Shown: positions 38,601 to 53,600 of the stretch, piece by piece | Position numbering within the stretch: the first letter of the stretch is position 1 | Layout: every line of letters starts with the position of its first letter | From: Aquatica leii | Lineage: Eukaryota > Arthropoda > Insecta > Coleoptera > Lampyridae | DNA: 64,000 nt | Reading direction: 5' to 3' | Assembly (NCBI GenBank): GCA_035610365.1 | Contig: CM069439.1 | Span: 7,812,001 to 7,876,000, forward strand | The notes under the pieces: generated by a model | What the model was told of the DNA's origin: nothing | The model's input: the letters and a program-made list of their open reading frames with translations, nothing else | Databases searched by the model: none | Program-made: the position numbers and the translations under genes

Positions 38601-41600
38601 AGGTATATCTCGTTCCCCCGCCACCGACTTATTGGATTTGGATGGTACGTGTACTCTAATAATACTCAGCCGCTACTGACCGGTTTTTACGTAACACGTG
38701 TAAATATTTTATGTAGGATAAATTTCTTCCAAAAATGGGTTTAATTCCAGAAAACACGGCACTGACGTGCATATTTTTTATTGCATACACGCTAAGGGCA
38801 CTATCAGTAATTAACTTTATGGATCAAAGCAAAAACGAGTGTCACCTTACCATACCGATTCCAATAAACGACATACGGAAATAAGCAATAATTGCACTTT
38901 TGGGTTATTCTCAACATCATCGTTACCTCAAAGTCTGAAACGTCAAAACCTTATAAGACATTGGTCATAATTAGCATCCAAATTAGGAAAATAAAGCATT
39001 AAGCTCAATGTCAGATACTTTTTACCTTAAAAATACGAAGAATTGTTTTTAAATTCTTCCGCCCTTTCCTAATTCATTTTAAATTAAATAACTATTTCTG
39101 ATATAATTTAATATATTAATAAATCTAGTTTTATTATAGAGGTTGCATCTCAAACCATATAGAAAAACTGCAACAACTTCGTAAAGTGAATAAACTTCGA
39201 AAGATTTCGAATCCAAAATTTTAAGTTTTTTTTAAATGTACCTCTGCGTGTGAATTATATGGAGCCCCCCATAAGTAATAAGAGTTTTTTTTTAATTTAA
39301 AATTATTACTATCTATGGACAATAATTTACCTTAAAGTAAATTCTAAGTAAATATATTAAAATTGATAAGAATCTCCCAGTTAAAATTACAGTTGATTCC
39401 AAACACAAAACTTCATTGATCAACGGTGTTTAAAACACTTAAACAAAGCGCGAGGAAAAGAAACGTGAGTGCCATATCAACATTCAGTTAAATACGGTAT
39501 TAACGTGACCATTTTTGTCAAGGTACGTTCTTCAACATTTTTTTACTGAAAATGAAAAGAAAATCAGTGACTAACATCATGACACCACCTTCGCCCACTC
39601 CGAAACCAAGTCTTAACAGTAAAAAATATTACTGCTAGTAGGTGATAGTTTATTCACTATTCTTTTCTTACTATTGCGACTAAGAATCTATTGAAAAACG
39701 TTCAAGAGCAGATTAATCAGAAATAGTACAAGAATCACACAAAAAAAGGTGAATTGAGAAGTACTTTGTTTATAAACGATATTCTTCTGTTGTTTCACAT
39801 TTTCTTCGTTGATAATAATTCCTTCTACAACAATTGTCAAAACTGTACTTCAGAATAGTTTGCCACAAAAATAGGCCAATATTCAGTAATAATGAAGATA
39901 TCGTAGATTAAATTTGTATTTACTGTTAAATAAAATAAAATTTAGTATTATATCAAAAAAAGGCATTAATTGTAAGTACCTCTACTATGTCTAAAAACAC
40001 AAAATTCACTTACAAGCTTTGCAAAAAAACTAATAGAATTAACGTATTCCTATATTACAAATACGTTTGTTACCTAATATCTAAATGTGAAAATTTTTGA
40101 TTTCGGTAAATATTTACGAATTAGTAAATGTAGTAGAGTTTAATTCTAAATTATTGATGCCATTTGAAATCACTAACTCGCACGTACGGAAGACCGCCTT
40201 TAGATTTTACTTTGTGATAGTTACGTATTCAAAAGAATTACTCACAGAATATCAAAAAAAAAAAAAAAATGCGTGGATTCAAAACAACGGAAAGTTAATT
40301 AATTTTTTTATATATAAAATACCTTATTAAACATTACGTAACGAAACAATTTTTTTAAATAAATATACAGGGCGATACAAAAAGTGGGGGTACCTTACTC
40401 TGTATATTTAATATTTAGATTCGGCTGCCTTTTGTCAAAATTTTTATATATCGACGTCTTATAGATATGATTTATTTAAGCATTTATGATAATACTCAGT
40501 AGTTTAGAAAATTTTGACTGCAATTGTAATTCAAACAAAGTCAAAACAATTTAATATTTGTGCAAATAAATTATAAATGTTCAACGAAAACAGCAGCATC
40601 TCAATTATCTAAAATACAACACCCTACAATTAATGGCACTAGTAAAGAGTATTTTAAATTTTTAATGTAATGGTATACCAAAAATTAATAGTTTTTGACT
40701 TGAGGTTTCGTTCGACATCATTTACTCGGTTATTTTCAACGAGAAATAATTGTTGAGTTTTATAGTAAATAACAAATAAAATTGAAACATTAAAATTTCA
40801 TTAATTGTTGTCTTTGACAATTAATTTTTAATAGTTTTGTAACAAGGAAGAAAAAGACAAATTAAATATATTAATCAACATAGATAACAAGAATATAGCG
40901 TACAACAGATAAACGATTGAGTATATCAAACAGACAAGAGTAGCATTAACCGATATGTCGAATGACGAGTCCCCAAAAAAATGGATCTGAAAGTAGCTTA
41001 TATTCGAAAGAAAAAGTGATTTGCATCACTAGTCTAGAAAGTACTATTTTCTCAGTTTCATCTCAGCAAATCCTTTAAAATATGCTCATATTTTCTCTAA
41101 TTTTAACGGTATTCGTCGCTAGGTCCATAAAATTGTAAAAATTAGGTCTGATTAGGATTTGTTTGTTAAAAAACAGCAGTTTGGTTTGTATTCGTATATT
41201 AACGTAAACAGTTTATCAAAGGTTTTAGTTGACGGTTTTGTGGAATTTTAAAATGTATCAATAGACTTCGGTCGGCTTTTGGTAATGAATTACCGTCCAA
41301 TGCTACATTTCATAACTGGTTTGCCAAATTCAAATACCGTCGTGTTAGCTGTAATTATGAATCTCGTGAAGGTCGTCCTTGCAGTGCTGTTCTATAAAAG
41401 ATTGTACTAGTACGCACAATGATTGGACTGGTCACACGGTCAGATAGAAGCAACCGTTGACTTTAACAAGACCACAATCAAAATAATATTGCAAAATAAG
41501 GCGTAAAGAAGCTTTGTGGTAGTTCACAATGCTCGAAAACAAGCTCTAAAGCAGTGTTTCCCAAACTGTGATACGCGACATCGTACTTGGTGGTACGCAG

Positions 41601-44600
41601 AGATATAAAACCAAATATGTGATTTTTTAGATAATTCTGAAAATATTAAAACATTTTAAAAGTCAATATATTATATTGGAACGAAGCGTTTTAATCGTTT
41701 TTTTATCAAGTCGAATCTATGTTCATATAATGACATATCCTCAAGGACTTATTGTTTCTGTTTTTCAAAAATAAAAGTCGTAGCCATTTTTTAAAAGCAT
41801 ATTTCTGAGGTGTCGGCTATAAAGGTTTTATAAAATAGACAAATGTAATTATTTTATACAAAAATATAAGTACGTATAAGTTTACAAAGGAAAAATGTAA
41901 TTATTATATAGACATTAGTATTAACCTATAAGTATACAAATCCACCATTGCTTAACTAGACGCTAAAAACATCATCATAGTGACCGAAAACGCAAAAAAA
42001 AATATTTTTAACCTGTACAATTACATCTTTTAAATAAATGAATGAAAGCATTTTAAATGTCGTGGTATTGATTAAACCAATTCGGCACGATAAATGCGTT
42101 TTAATGTCCCCTTTCTTTTTAGTTTTATGCTATCATTGCTTCGAATGCTTCTAAAAATGTTCAACTCAGTTGAAATTAATGACTGTGGAATGTCAATCAC
42201 GTGAGAAAAATTGCATTACACCCACAAGCAGAAATCGAAACCTTTGTTTCGGATCGTTATCTTGGTACAAGTAAGTACCAAGTAAACTAAGCATCAATTA
42301 ATAGAAATATAAACATATCGATCAATTGTGTCTTCGATTATGTAAATGTTCCAGATTCCAAAAAGCTTTATACAAACCCAACTCTGCTTAACGTTCTTTC
42401 AGTTGGCTCTTCATTTGGTATCATCCGATTTATTTTTTTTAATTTTCTACTCGCTATACCAATATACGATTTTTCGAAGAAATTTGTCCAATCAAAATTA
42501 CTTCCTAAGGACCTTCTCTTAAATATTCTTCCACTTCTTTCGTCTAGTTTGATTTTTATTAGAATCATACAGCGTTCAATATTTTCTTTCTTTATTTCCA
42601 ATATATCAAAGAGAATTACATCGTTTTACTTAACAACTTTAACACTAAAAAAAACGTGTAATTAAAGCTATTTTTCAGCCGATTTTGTTGTATGTCTCAG
42701 TTTCATATTATACGTTTCTGTTTTTGAATATAATAGTACTATTATAAAATGAAAACCATAATATTTACTTTTATTCAATATACTATGTTATAAAAACGTG
42801 ACTCACTTTAAGTCACATTTTCTGTCTATTTTAGCAACAAGATAGATGCGTTTTAAACTGTCTTGGTTTAAAAAGCGACGAACACTCGGAAAAATGTTCT
42901 TTATAAAAACCAAAACTTAATCGATCAAACTCGTCTATATCGTAGTCTGTATGACACCGGTTTCAAATTAGACGTCGCGTGTTCTAGACATAATCTGATA
43001 ATTTTGAAATAAGAAACAAGCTTGGTGACGTAAAATAGATTAGGTATCGCAATTCCATTTATAACTTTATACACACAACATAATATTTAAACTGTCAATA
43101 AAAACAGAAGAATTATTATCCCAAAGTCGTTATTATCGCCGCGGCTTTAGTTTTTGTTAGACTATCGACAATTATAATATCCAGAATTACGTTTGTGATT
43201 GAATTTATTATAAAATAGCTTTCGTGAACTTAATCCAAAGATAGCAGTTCTTATCTGTAAATAAAGTTTTTACGTATTTCATTAAAACTGCGATAACTTT
43301 TAGACAGACAATGACAAGAAAAACGAAAGAACGTTAAAGGTCATATAACTGATACGCGAATTGAGTAAATACGGAAGGACAAAAACGTAGCGGCCATTTT
43401 ATTTTGTCCACTGAAGATTTGGACGATACTAACGTATCAATTTCTCATATTAACGATAATCGGTCTTTTTGTAACGTTTTTTTAACATCCTGTGCAAATC
43501 ACAACGTACTTTTTTTATGGTTTATGAAGTTCCGGAACAAAAATTTTACGACCAAGTCATATTTTGAACTATGATGAAGTTAATAAATGAACAATTTCGT
43601 TTCAACAGAATGAAATAGGTCTGAAAAGTAACAGTTAATTGTACTTTGGCGTCAATCAAGTACTAACAAGGAACGTGTAAAAATAATGTCAATATGTGCA
43701 CTTAATTATAATTTTATGTGACAAGTACGTGCGCAAATTATAAAAAAGTACATCGCTGCTTTTCGTCCATTCATCATTAATTCCTTTATATAACTCTCAA
43801 ATACGCATTTTTACGTGTCGTACTTAGTTCAAAACGCAAGAAACATGATTTAAAAGTGTCTTTGGCGTAACCGCCCGGTATAGCAAAGTGATTAAAATGA
43901 AAGCTTCTAAATTTTAGTTATCTTACTTAGTATTAAGTTTATTAAAAACGAGACTACAAATATTTCGCGTCAATTTCCTTTAGTTCAATCACGAAAATTG
44001 TGGTATATATCATTAACTGTAATTTAAGCAAGGTCGTGCATTTAAATCTCAACTTTCGCTGTACGCATATTTCGACATTAAGATGCAAATATTTGAAGGA
44101 TTTTAAGATTAGGGGAAAAGTTCATAACCTTAAAAGAATATTTGTATATTTTATCATTTGTATTATCATTAAAACAAATACAGAATGCAAATGGAAATCT
44201 ACATTACTAATCTAATTAACCTAATTTTGTTAAACGTCAGTAAAAACTTAGTTGATTCAACAATTAATTATAAATAAACTGGATTTGAAGGTATTCGAAT
44301 TCAAGCGGTTGTAGTTTTATGTCAACATATCCTGTCCGTGTCTAAGCTTTGAAAAACGTATGTATATATTCAGGTCAAAAACATATTTGCCGTTAAAAAT
44401 ATTACTTATTTCTACTATATAAAAATGCACCACGATTATTGCAAAAATATCAGTTCCCTACTTTAGACCCCTTACATTTTTTAATTATAAAAGTCGTATC
44501 TCGCGACAAAAGCTAAATTCACTTACGTGTCTAAGTGCACGTATGACTCGTACTTTGATTTTGGCATCAAATACCTAAATGCTTAATTCAACGTAGAAAA

Positions 44601-47600
44601 AAAGCATCCTTCACAAGAAACAAAACCATACTAATCTATTAAAAAAACAGTTTTATAAAAACAGGTCATTTTGCTTACGTGATAAGAGGCATGAGCAAAC
44701 GAGTCACTAGATTTAATTTGCTCTGATAATTATAGACAAAAAATATCAGAAAACACGATAGTCTATGCATTTTTAAGAAATTTATCCAAATATTAAAATT
44801 CGCTTAAAAGGTTATGCAATACGCGAGAAGAATAACATATCTTGACAAAAGTCCAACTTTTGCGCCAAAATGATTAAACGGCATAAAATTGCCGGAAGCA
44901 AATCTTATATATTTGCTAGGTACCAGTTACCAGTATATAATGTTTGAAAACAGGCAACGTTTTCGTTCAATTTCGAAAGTACGCCAAAATAAGAAAAATG
45001 TTCCAACAAACTCGATTCATTTAAAGTTTTAGAATATAAACATTAAATTTTTAAACAACTCTGTTGCATCAGCAAAAATCAATACGTTGCACAGAAACTG
45101 AAACGAACGTGAATACTTTCAATTGGGAGTTTCCACCCTATATAGAAAATCCATACTTGAAGAACATAAAAAGTAATAAAACCGTCAAAAGATTTTTCCG
45201 TAAAAACGATATCTTTTAAGTCGTTACAATTGATTTTACAAAAATCGATCTACAAAATTATTTTAAAATTTAACGGCATACATAAAATTATTTAATGTTC
45301 AAGCCAGATATAAATCTATTACCCGATATGAGTTAAACGCATTGTTGCATTAGCGAAAATCAATATATAAAGCGCAAATCTAAACCGTAATGAGTATTTA
45401 CCATTAACTCAAAACCGCTACGTATTCAAAATTAATTTCGAAAACGCGATAACTGTCCACAAAGCTTCATAGCGTTAAAAACAAAAAAACCTGGCAATGC
45501 TATGGCATTTTTCCTTTGTTGGTTTATATGCTAATGCCAGATTTTTTTTATAAACCTTATTGCAGTAGCATTTAAAATGCATTTAGAAACTGTTAATAAT
45601 AAGTCTATTTCCCTATTTAGTCGTTATGAAATTTGTCACAATATGGAGTAAAATAAGGGCGAAACTTGTAATTCACCAACAGGTGCTGATATATAAATGT
45701 TTAAACTGCTTGAGCAATAAGTTTTAATATTAAAAATACAACAATAAGAAAGTATGCCTGTAAAAAGTTTATATTTTACATAAATTAAGTATAAAAGATA
45801 GATGACATAAGGTTCAAAATTAGTATTCAGAACAAAGTACAATAAAAATACCTGCGCAGCTCTAACTTGATTAATAAATCAATACAGTAGTGTTTATACA
45901 TGGTTTTCGTATAAACGTATTTACGAAAATTTGCTCGATTGAAAATCAACGCCATTATTATTTTTGCACTTTTCCTATAATAATAAAGAATCTGCAGATA
46001 ATGGCACAAAAAAAAGGAATATAATACTAATCACCATGTCCTAACGTAACATTTTTTTTGCAAAACTGCATTTTAGAAAGAATCCAGTTACACAAAGACA
46101 AAAAGGATATGTAGAAGCGCAATGATTATAAAGCGAAATATTATATATTGGTATGTACAGTGCTGTAGTCAGACAGTATTCGACGTTTAGTTATAAGACC
46201 GAAGTAAATTTGTAAATATGTATTAGTTCTCATTATGTATTCTATACACATTTAATATCTCAAACAAAGACGAAGGTAAAAGTATTTTTTCTCTCAACAT
46301 TTTAGTTATTTAACCTAACAATACTTAGTTTCTTTTTATCTGCTTGACAACTAGCAAAACCACAAATTTAATCTTATTGTGGCCAAGTGATATAGCACTA
46401 GATGATATAACATTTGTTTTCAAACTAACACATACAAAAAAAAGAGATGCTACGGAAAAAAAAACAAAAACGCGTTTTTGCTCGTAATTAATTGAAAGAA
46501 TTTTAGGTTATATAGCATCAGTACATTAACAGAACTCTAATGTTATTACCAACATTTATTTCAATTTAACACTGTCGTCTTCTAAGTGCGAATATGTCAA
46601 AACTTATTTAACACCGACACTTTATAATAGTAAATATATTTGTAGCAAGCTTTTTCGTGGTTGCGCATAAAAGACGTTTCGGTCTTCTAATTACTTGACA
46701 TTTATCGACTCAAGTGGAAGGGTCTAAAGTTCTACACAAACGTCTGTATTTTAGAATAAGATTCTAGGTCATTCCAATATCGCAATATTCAATAAACAAG
46801 GTTATAAATTTCATCACTCACTCAAAAGACAACTTTTATCGGAAAAACATAATTTTGGCATTGATCGTTCGATGTTTAAATGTTTTCGTAACAGTACCGT
46901 GATCAATTACACTTATTCGGCAAATAAAAGCTTCTTCCGCTTTTAACTGATCAAATATTATTTCAATCATGAACATGTAGAGAGAAAAGATTGAGTGTGG
47001 TGACTAGACTCAATATGATTGGAACTTTTTCCATTTTTGAAAGGGTTTTTTGATATTGTAGCGATACGTTGTGGTATTATCTGCCTTACATAATGCGATA
47101 TAGGTATTTGAATCAATCAACTTATCTCGCTTAATGAATTTAATCTTGAAATATGTGGACCAGTAAATTTAAAATCACTGAACTCGCTGACAAAACTTGT
47201 TTTTTATCGACTTCGAATGATTCACCCACTTTGGTTAATATTATTCTAATTGCTTCCTGTTAATGCGAGTAATTTATTATCAGTTTCCGTCAGTCGCCAA
47301 TACCAAAACAATGTACTTTTAGTATTTTATTCCGATGGATATCGTTTTTCCCTCTTATTAGAAGATAACGTTTTGGTCCAAAGAAAACATTAAAATACTA
47401 CGCAGCACTGACACAATTCAAATATATTCCCAAGATACGGATAAAATATCAACTTTTTGTGCATTATTTTGTAAACACATTTTCCGAGATGAGCAAGAAA
47501 GTATAATTGACAAAGTAGACTTGTTGGCATCTACAACTATCTAAGTCTAAAAATAAATTTGTAAATGTTCAAACATTTACTCTTAGATAACAATATTAAC

Positions 47601-50600
47601 GATGAGAAAATGAGATGGGTGTATGTATAAGAAATATGTGTACTTATTAGAAACTTCATAAATCTGAATAAAATCATTACCGCCAGTGTCTTCAAAACCT
47701 CCGACAAGCTTTTGGTCTATTTTTTAGCACAAGCGTTTCTTTGGATTACAAGTTTATATGATACATTGTAGGTTTCTTAGATTACAACTAACCTAACAGA
47801 AAATAGGTTTCTCATTGTCTTTATAAAACAAAGACGTTTTCAACCCAACATCTAATTGTTAAGAATCTATAACGCATAAACATCGAATTCGATATTTTTT
47901 AACCTTCACGACAAAACCTGTTAATCGAAACAAATGAAACATATACTTTATTGACAGTATTTCTAATAAGTTAAACAATAAAAAACTGTAGATACGTTTC
48001 AAGACTCGAATCTGATAAATAGCGTCAATGTTTTTATTAAAGTTTTGTATGAGCGGTAAATATAAATATTGAATAGCTAAAAATATTAAGCGCGTGGTTT
48101 TATTTTGCATAAAAAAGACTAATGTTTATGTAGTCGCTACTTAATGTTTAATCAGAATCTTTTTACTTAAAAACAAATTTGATTACAACAATGATCTCGA
48201 CATCATCTTGTTATATCAACAAAAGCATGAAAATTTTCAGGATATCGCCGACAAGTATTTTCAAGTGATGTAAAAAAACATGAAATTTTATATTTTGCGA
48301 CGGGTACATTCACAAAAAACTTTGAAACCTTACATGAACGAGTTGCGCAAATTTTATTTTTAAGCTGCCTTAATCGAATAATGAAGACATGGAAATTCTC
48401 TATATGTTCCTAACTGTTCATCAGCAAAGAAATGTATTTCGCCTTGCCAAATTAAGAAAATTTTGTTTATTTTTAAAAGCCATAAACTTTGATCGAATTG
48501 CAATTAACGAGCGTTATTTTTGGGACATTACTCGAATAATAGCAAAATTTACTGTATACAACAGTCATTTCCATAAATTTTATTAGAATAGAAAAACAAA
48601 ACTCTTTCACTAAATAACAAAAGAAATTGGAGCAAAAGACTGTTTAGATAAATCAGTTACAAATCGGACACAAATTATTTGAAAACGCGCTTTATAGAGT
48701 ATCAATTAAACCGAAAGAAAAAAACGAGAATTAAACCATTGGTATAAAATTAGAAAATGTTTTTATATTTATAAACAAACTCTTTTTAGATCCACCGATA
48801 ACAAAAATAAAATTTCATTGTTTGTACTAAAAATATAAGTGGTTTTTGTACGGTAGCCATTAAATTAATTTCGTCGACTCGACGTTTTAGTAGCTGGTGT
48901 TTATCAAAGAATAAAGTATAAAAACCATTTACGGAATAAGAAAAATAGGTAAATTTAATTATACAAAGTGATAAATATGATGCAGAGACCAATTAGATAA
49001 TAGATTTAGCAAACAAAGAAGCAAAAGCTGGTAAACTTTTCTCCTTTGATACATTTTTCGACACGTATTACTCAAAATATATTATAATTTGAACTGAAAA
49101 TTTGTTTTTACACTTAAAGTAAAACATTTCCCGTCTATTTTTCATCTCACTTTTTTGTATTCCAGAAAGTAAATGGTTTAAACAAATATTATTTGTAATA
49201 TAGTCTTGGCAAAGAACAATTTTTCTCTAGTATTTTTGACAATAAAAAAAATAAAAATATTTTAGCGTTTACGTTACTAGATTTTTAGGCAATTATTGTA
49301 TAATTAACTTAAGTAATATCTGTTCACACAAATATGATAAAAATTAAAATAAACCAACGCCATTAACTTAATTATAATATTGAAAAGCTTTACAATATTT
49401 CAAAATAGTAGACGTCCACTAATATAGGCTGTCGGAATAAGTCGAAATTTCTTAAAACACGTCCAAAATAATTACATTAGTTAAGCAAAAGTGTGTAGAA
49501 ATGAAGACCGTGGTACTTACAAAAACACTATCGTTAGATAATTTTTTGATTTGATTTATTTAACAAAAAAAATAGAATTGTACTAGGAGTCTGAGAATCT
49601 TTCAGAATTAAAAACCTTAACCAAACAAGTCTTTTAATTAAAGTTTCTTTACAAATTAATGTTATTTTTTTTTACTGATAACCAGTTGGATTGAACAATA
49701 CATTTTAGCGTTTTAAAATAATTTCAAACCTGACTTATGATCCCATCGATTCAGAACAAGGCCCCAAAGGGTGTAATCTGATAACGACCCTGTCAAGTAA
49801 TGCCAATGATAATAGTAAACACAAAATCCTTTTTATCCACTATTTCTGACACCTTCTGCTGAAGTTGATAGTTTAAATTGTATAATCGAAATTGATCCGG
49901 CAGCAACACTTACTACCACCAGATACATCTCATTCTTCAGGTGCAAACTGGCCTTCAAAACTGCGACACACAATGTCGTAGGCGATCTTAATATCAGTTT
50001 CAAAATCTTATTTTGATTAATTTCAGTCGAACGTGCGCACAACACTCGCGCGGATTATCCATGTTTTGATTTAACACTTCTAAACCGAAGAAAACACATT
50101 CAACAGTACTTTCAGCAACGTCATTTTTACTGAATAGATTTTTTTCCTTTTTTTTTTAAATAAAACATCAAACGATAAAAATGAACATTAATTTCTTCCA
50201 TTGTTACAACCACAAGAAACACACATTGTGCACAAATCCAAACAAAAAATGTCTGTAGACACGTTCAAATGTCACCTTTCTGAATATTCATCCATGTGTA
50301 CTGTTTAGTGTATACGTTACGTACGTATTCTAACGCTACATACTTATGGTTCAACCCAATATAAGGCTAGTTTTTTTTGCAAAAAGCAAAACATGCGAAT
50401 TAATATTAAAAGATTAAAACGCTGGTTTTAGTTAGTTTCAAATGAAGTGAATATTATTTCGATGTATTCAAATCACGAGAAAAAAATTGTGCATTTAAAC
50501 ATTTTTATCTCTCTTATTTATATTTTAGAAATTAATAAACAAAAGCGTAAAGCTGCAAAGACGTTAAAGTAATATAAAGTAGTCTTTTATACCTTATGAA

Positions 50601-53600
50601 ATTTAGGAAAGAAAGTAAAAGATTGAATACGTTGAAAATTAATTTACATGATCTACTCTCATGTGTAATGCACAATTTTAAATATAAAACAGCATTTTAG
50701 CATTTATAGTTAAATTACCGACGAAAACAGGCTACTTACTAAATTACTCAACAGCCTCTTTCACATAAATGTCGAATCTGGACGAATTCCATAATATTTT
50801 CAGTGATTATTTTGAATTTGTAGCAACTTTTCACTGTGCATTGATCAAATATTAAAAGTAAAAAACACCCCTAGCAGTACCACATCATCGATTAGGCCAA
50901 TTCACAAGAACAACGATACGGTGTTTAGTATCGGTATTGAGCCCGTTAACGAGATAATTTTAAAGTTGTTTCCTCGCTTCAAATGATCTTAGCAAACATC
51001 GAGGTTTCTCTCTTCGATCACGATCGTGGTATCTACATCTTAGATTTAGCCTGGCGTAAAATTCTTTGAACTAAAATATTTTAGAGCGAGCTTACTAAAG
51101 CAATTTTTAACAAATATATGTAAAAATTAGTTTTACGAGATACAACTTATGATTATTCTCGTCGTCAATTATTGAATTGAAACCACGTTTGCGTTAAGTT
51201 ATTTTACTTAGGATTTAAATCAACGAGCATCAGCTGGAAATAGGTGGTTTTAAACGTATGAAACGGGAATATCCCGTTGTGATTTCAATAATCAGTGACT
51301 TTTAAACGACCCTTCAATTTTTTTTAATTTGGAAGCAAATTTTAGTCCAGATTTGTTACGATTCGTTTTACACGGTCGATTTGTGACATCGCACTGTTGG
51401 TGGAAAGATTTGAGATGTTGCCGGGCAATTAATTACGTAGCAATTTATGTATGTAATGAAAACGATTTTTTGCGATTATAACGTAGTACATAATGAGGTT
51501 AATAAAATTTTGCGTTTGTATAATAACCAATTTAATAAATATTAGTTTCGTTTTATTTTGAGCTTTTTTTAATGGTATTTTAAGATCGTTCACGTTTGAT
51601 GAGCGATTTCTTTTTGGATTGTGTGGTGTAAAAATTAATGGTCAATTTAAAAGTTTAAGAATGAAGCAACCGGGTGTTTTATATCGAGATTAGCGCATAA
51701 GCCGATAAAAGAATTCAAACGGTGGAAAAAGCTGAAATGACCACTCACCTTATCTTGATCTAACGTAGCTGTCGTGAGCACCTCGTTATTCTTCTGACAC
51801 ACGTAGTTGGTAGCAAATCGGACACATATTTTGTGGAAACAAGCGTGGCAATCTGGAGAACAAAGCGATCCACACATACAACAACAAGACATTTGACAGG
51901 AGCAGAGAAGAGTATGAAACGACAAAGTGCGAGCGCAATAACTAGAGGCGTCGGCGTCCGTTGCCGGTGCCAAGGAGCTGGAGGTCTCGCGTACCACAAA
52001 CTTGTCAAGGTCCACGTCCTGAGGTTGTGGTTTCGTCACATTATACCCAGTAAGACTAAATGATCGTGGTCTAGGTTCGGGTCCGGGACTTATACCCCGC
52101 ATCATATAATTTTCGGCGTCAATGTTAACTACGGCTACGGGAGCAGATAGTTTGGCATCGGGAACACGGAATCGGCAGTATAAACTGTCCATAGCCGCCT
52201 GCTCCGTAGAATTGGCGTCTTGGGGTTCACAAACCTCTTGGAAGCTCATCGTGTCATTATGTTATTAGAGCTGCACACAAGCCGGGTGCTGTAATGGTAT
52301 CACAGCTCGAGCTCCAGCGCGACTTTATATACTAACACCGTACGGAACCAACTACCGCTTACCGATTTCTTTCCCCGAGTCGAGCCAATTCTGCGCCTCT
52401 CGCCCCGCGCAAACATCGTCCCCCACCATCAACTTCGAAACGAACACCTTCCTCGCACCCCTCAAAAGCAATGTGCGACACAGCTGCACCGATTACCTCT
52501 GACTTAAAAACTATACAAACCAGGAAACTCTTCCTTCGAAATACATATATCGCGTAATTATTTCGAAAATTTGAAACGCGTCGGTATATCGGCGTCGAAC
52601 TCTAATAATCGACTACCATATTTCGAATAAACGCGATTTAATTCCCTACGAATGCTGCCGCTGCCAGCTATGACCTTGATACGTATACAAGGCGGACGCG
52701 CTAGCGCGTGCACTCCACAATGTCGTTCGCGGTAAATTCAAATTTAATAAAAAAAAAACTTATTTTTCAACTTACCTCGACATTGGACTCCAACTTTTCC
52801 ACAGCCCCATACGTAATCTTTACCTACAAAACGAATAATAAAATAGTAGCAATTTCGATCATTTTCATACATACAATGAATACATAATATCGGCGTTACA
52901 AAATATACATCACTTAAACGGTGACTGTTTCTCGTTCGTAGTTCGGGGGCTAAAAATATAACTATAATAAGCAATTGTCCAATAAATTACTTAGCTGTTG
53001 CACTATACCTGGCATTGCATGCAACGTTTCAACTCCAAGAGCTGAGGGATGATGAATTGTGTTGTTCACCTCAGAACCCAATAACTTTACGGATTCCACT
53101 GCAACAAAAAAAGTCATATATACACACACAGAACAAGAAACGAATTAATAAAAAAAATGCAATTATTAAAAACACATGTAAATATGCAAATAAACAAAAT
53201 AATAATGCGCTTCAACCAAATTCTGTAATCTGCATTCTTTTCCATAGTGCACGCGTATTTTTTTTAAATCGGGTCAACTACATAGGCATTCGCAATGTCG
53301 GTATCAGACAAAAAGTTAAAAGATAAATTTATGTCAATAATAAAAATCAGTAATTAGACGATTAGTCAATAATCAACGTTCAAGTATAAAACAAAAAGTG
53401 CCAAAATTTAGATTAGTTAAAAACTCACTCCACCCTGAAAGATATGATTTATTTATTTTCATATTATAATTATTTTTGTTCTAGTTATAGCAAACAATAT
53501 TTGTAGGCTAGCTAAAAAATCGGGCATATTTGCAAGACACCCGGAAATCGAAAAATGACCTTGCACTTTCTAATCAGTCTGGTACCTAAAATGTACCCCT

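Noticed and set aside
37880..38744. Overlapping ORFs on both strands with more balanced composition
   Set aside because: Looked for gypsy, LINE and exon signals; nothing convincing, so left as unknown intron sequence.
40371..40420. ACAGGGCGATACAAAAAG, resembling a transposon terminus
   Set aside because: No matching opposite end or target duplication found; too short to call.
51833..52063. Plus-strand 76-codon ORF and minus-strand ORF 51760-52008 in another frame
   Set aside because: Shadows of the G+C-rich alternative first exon and exon 4.
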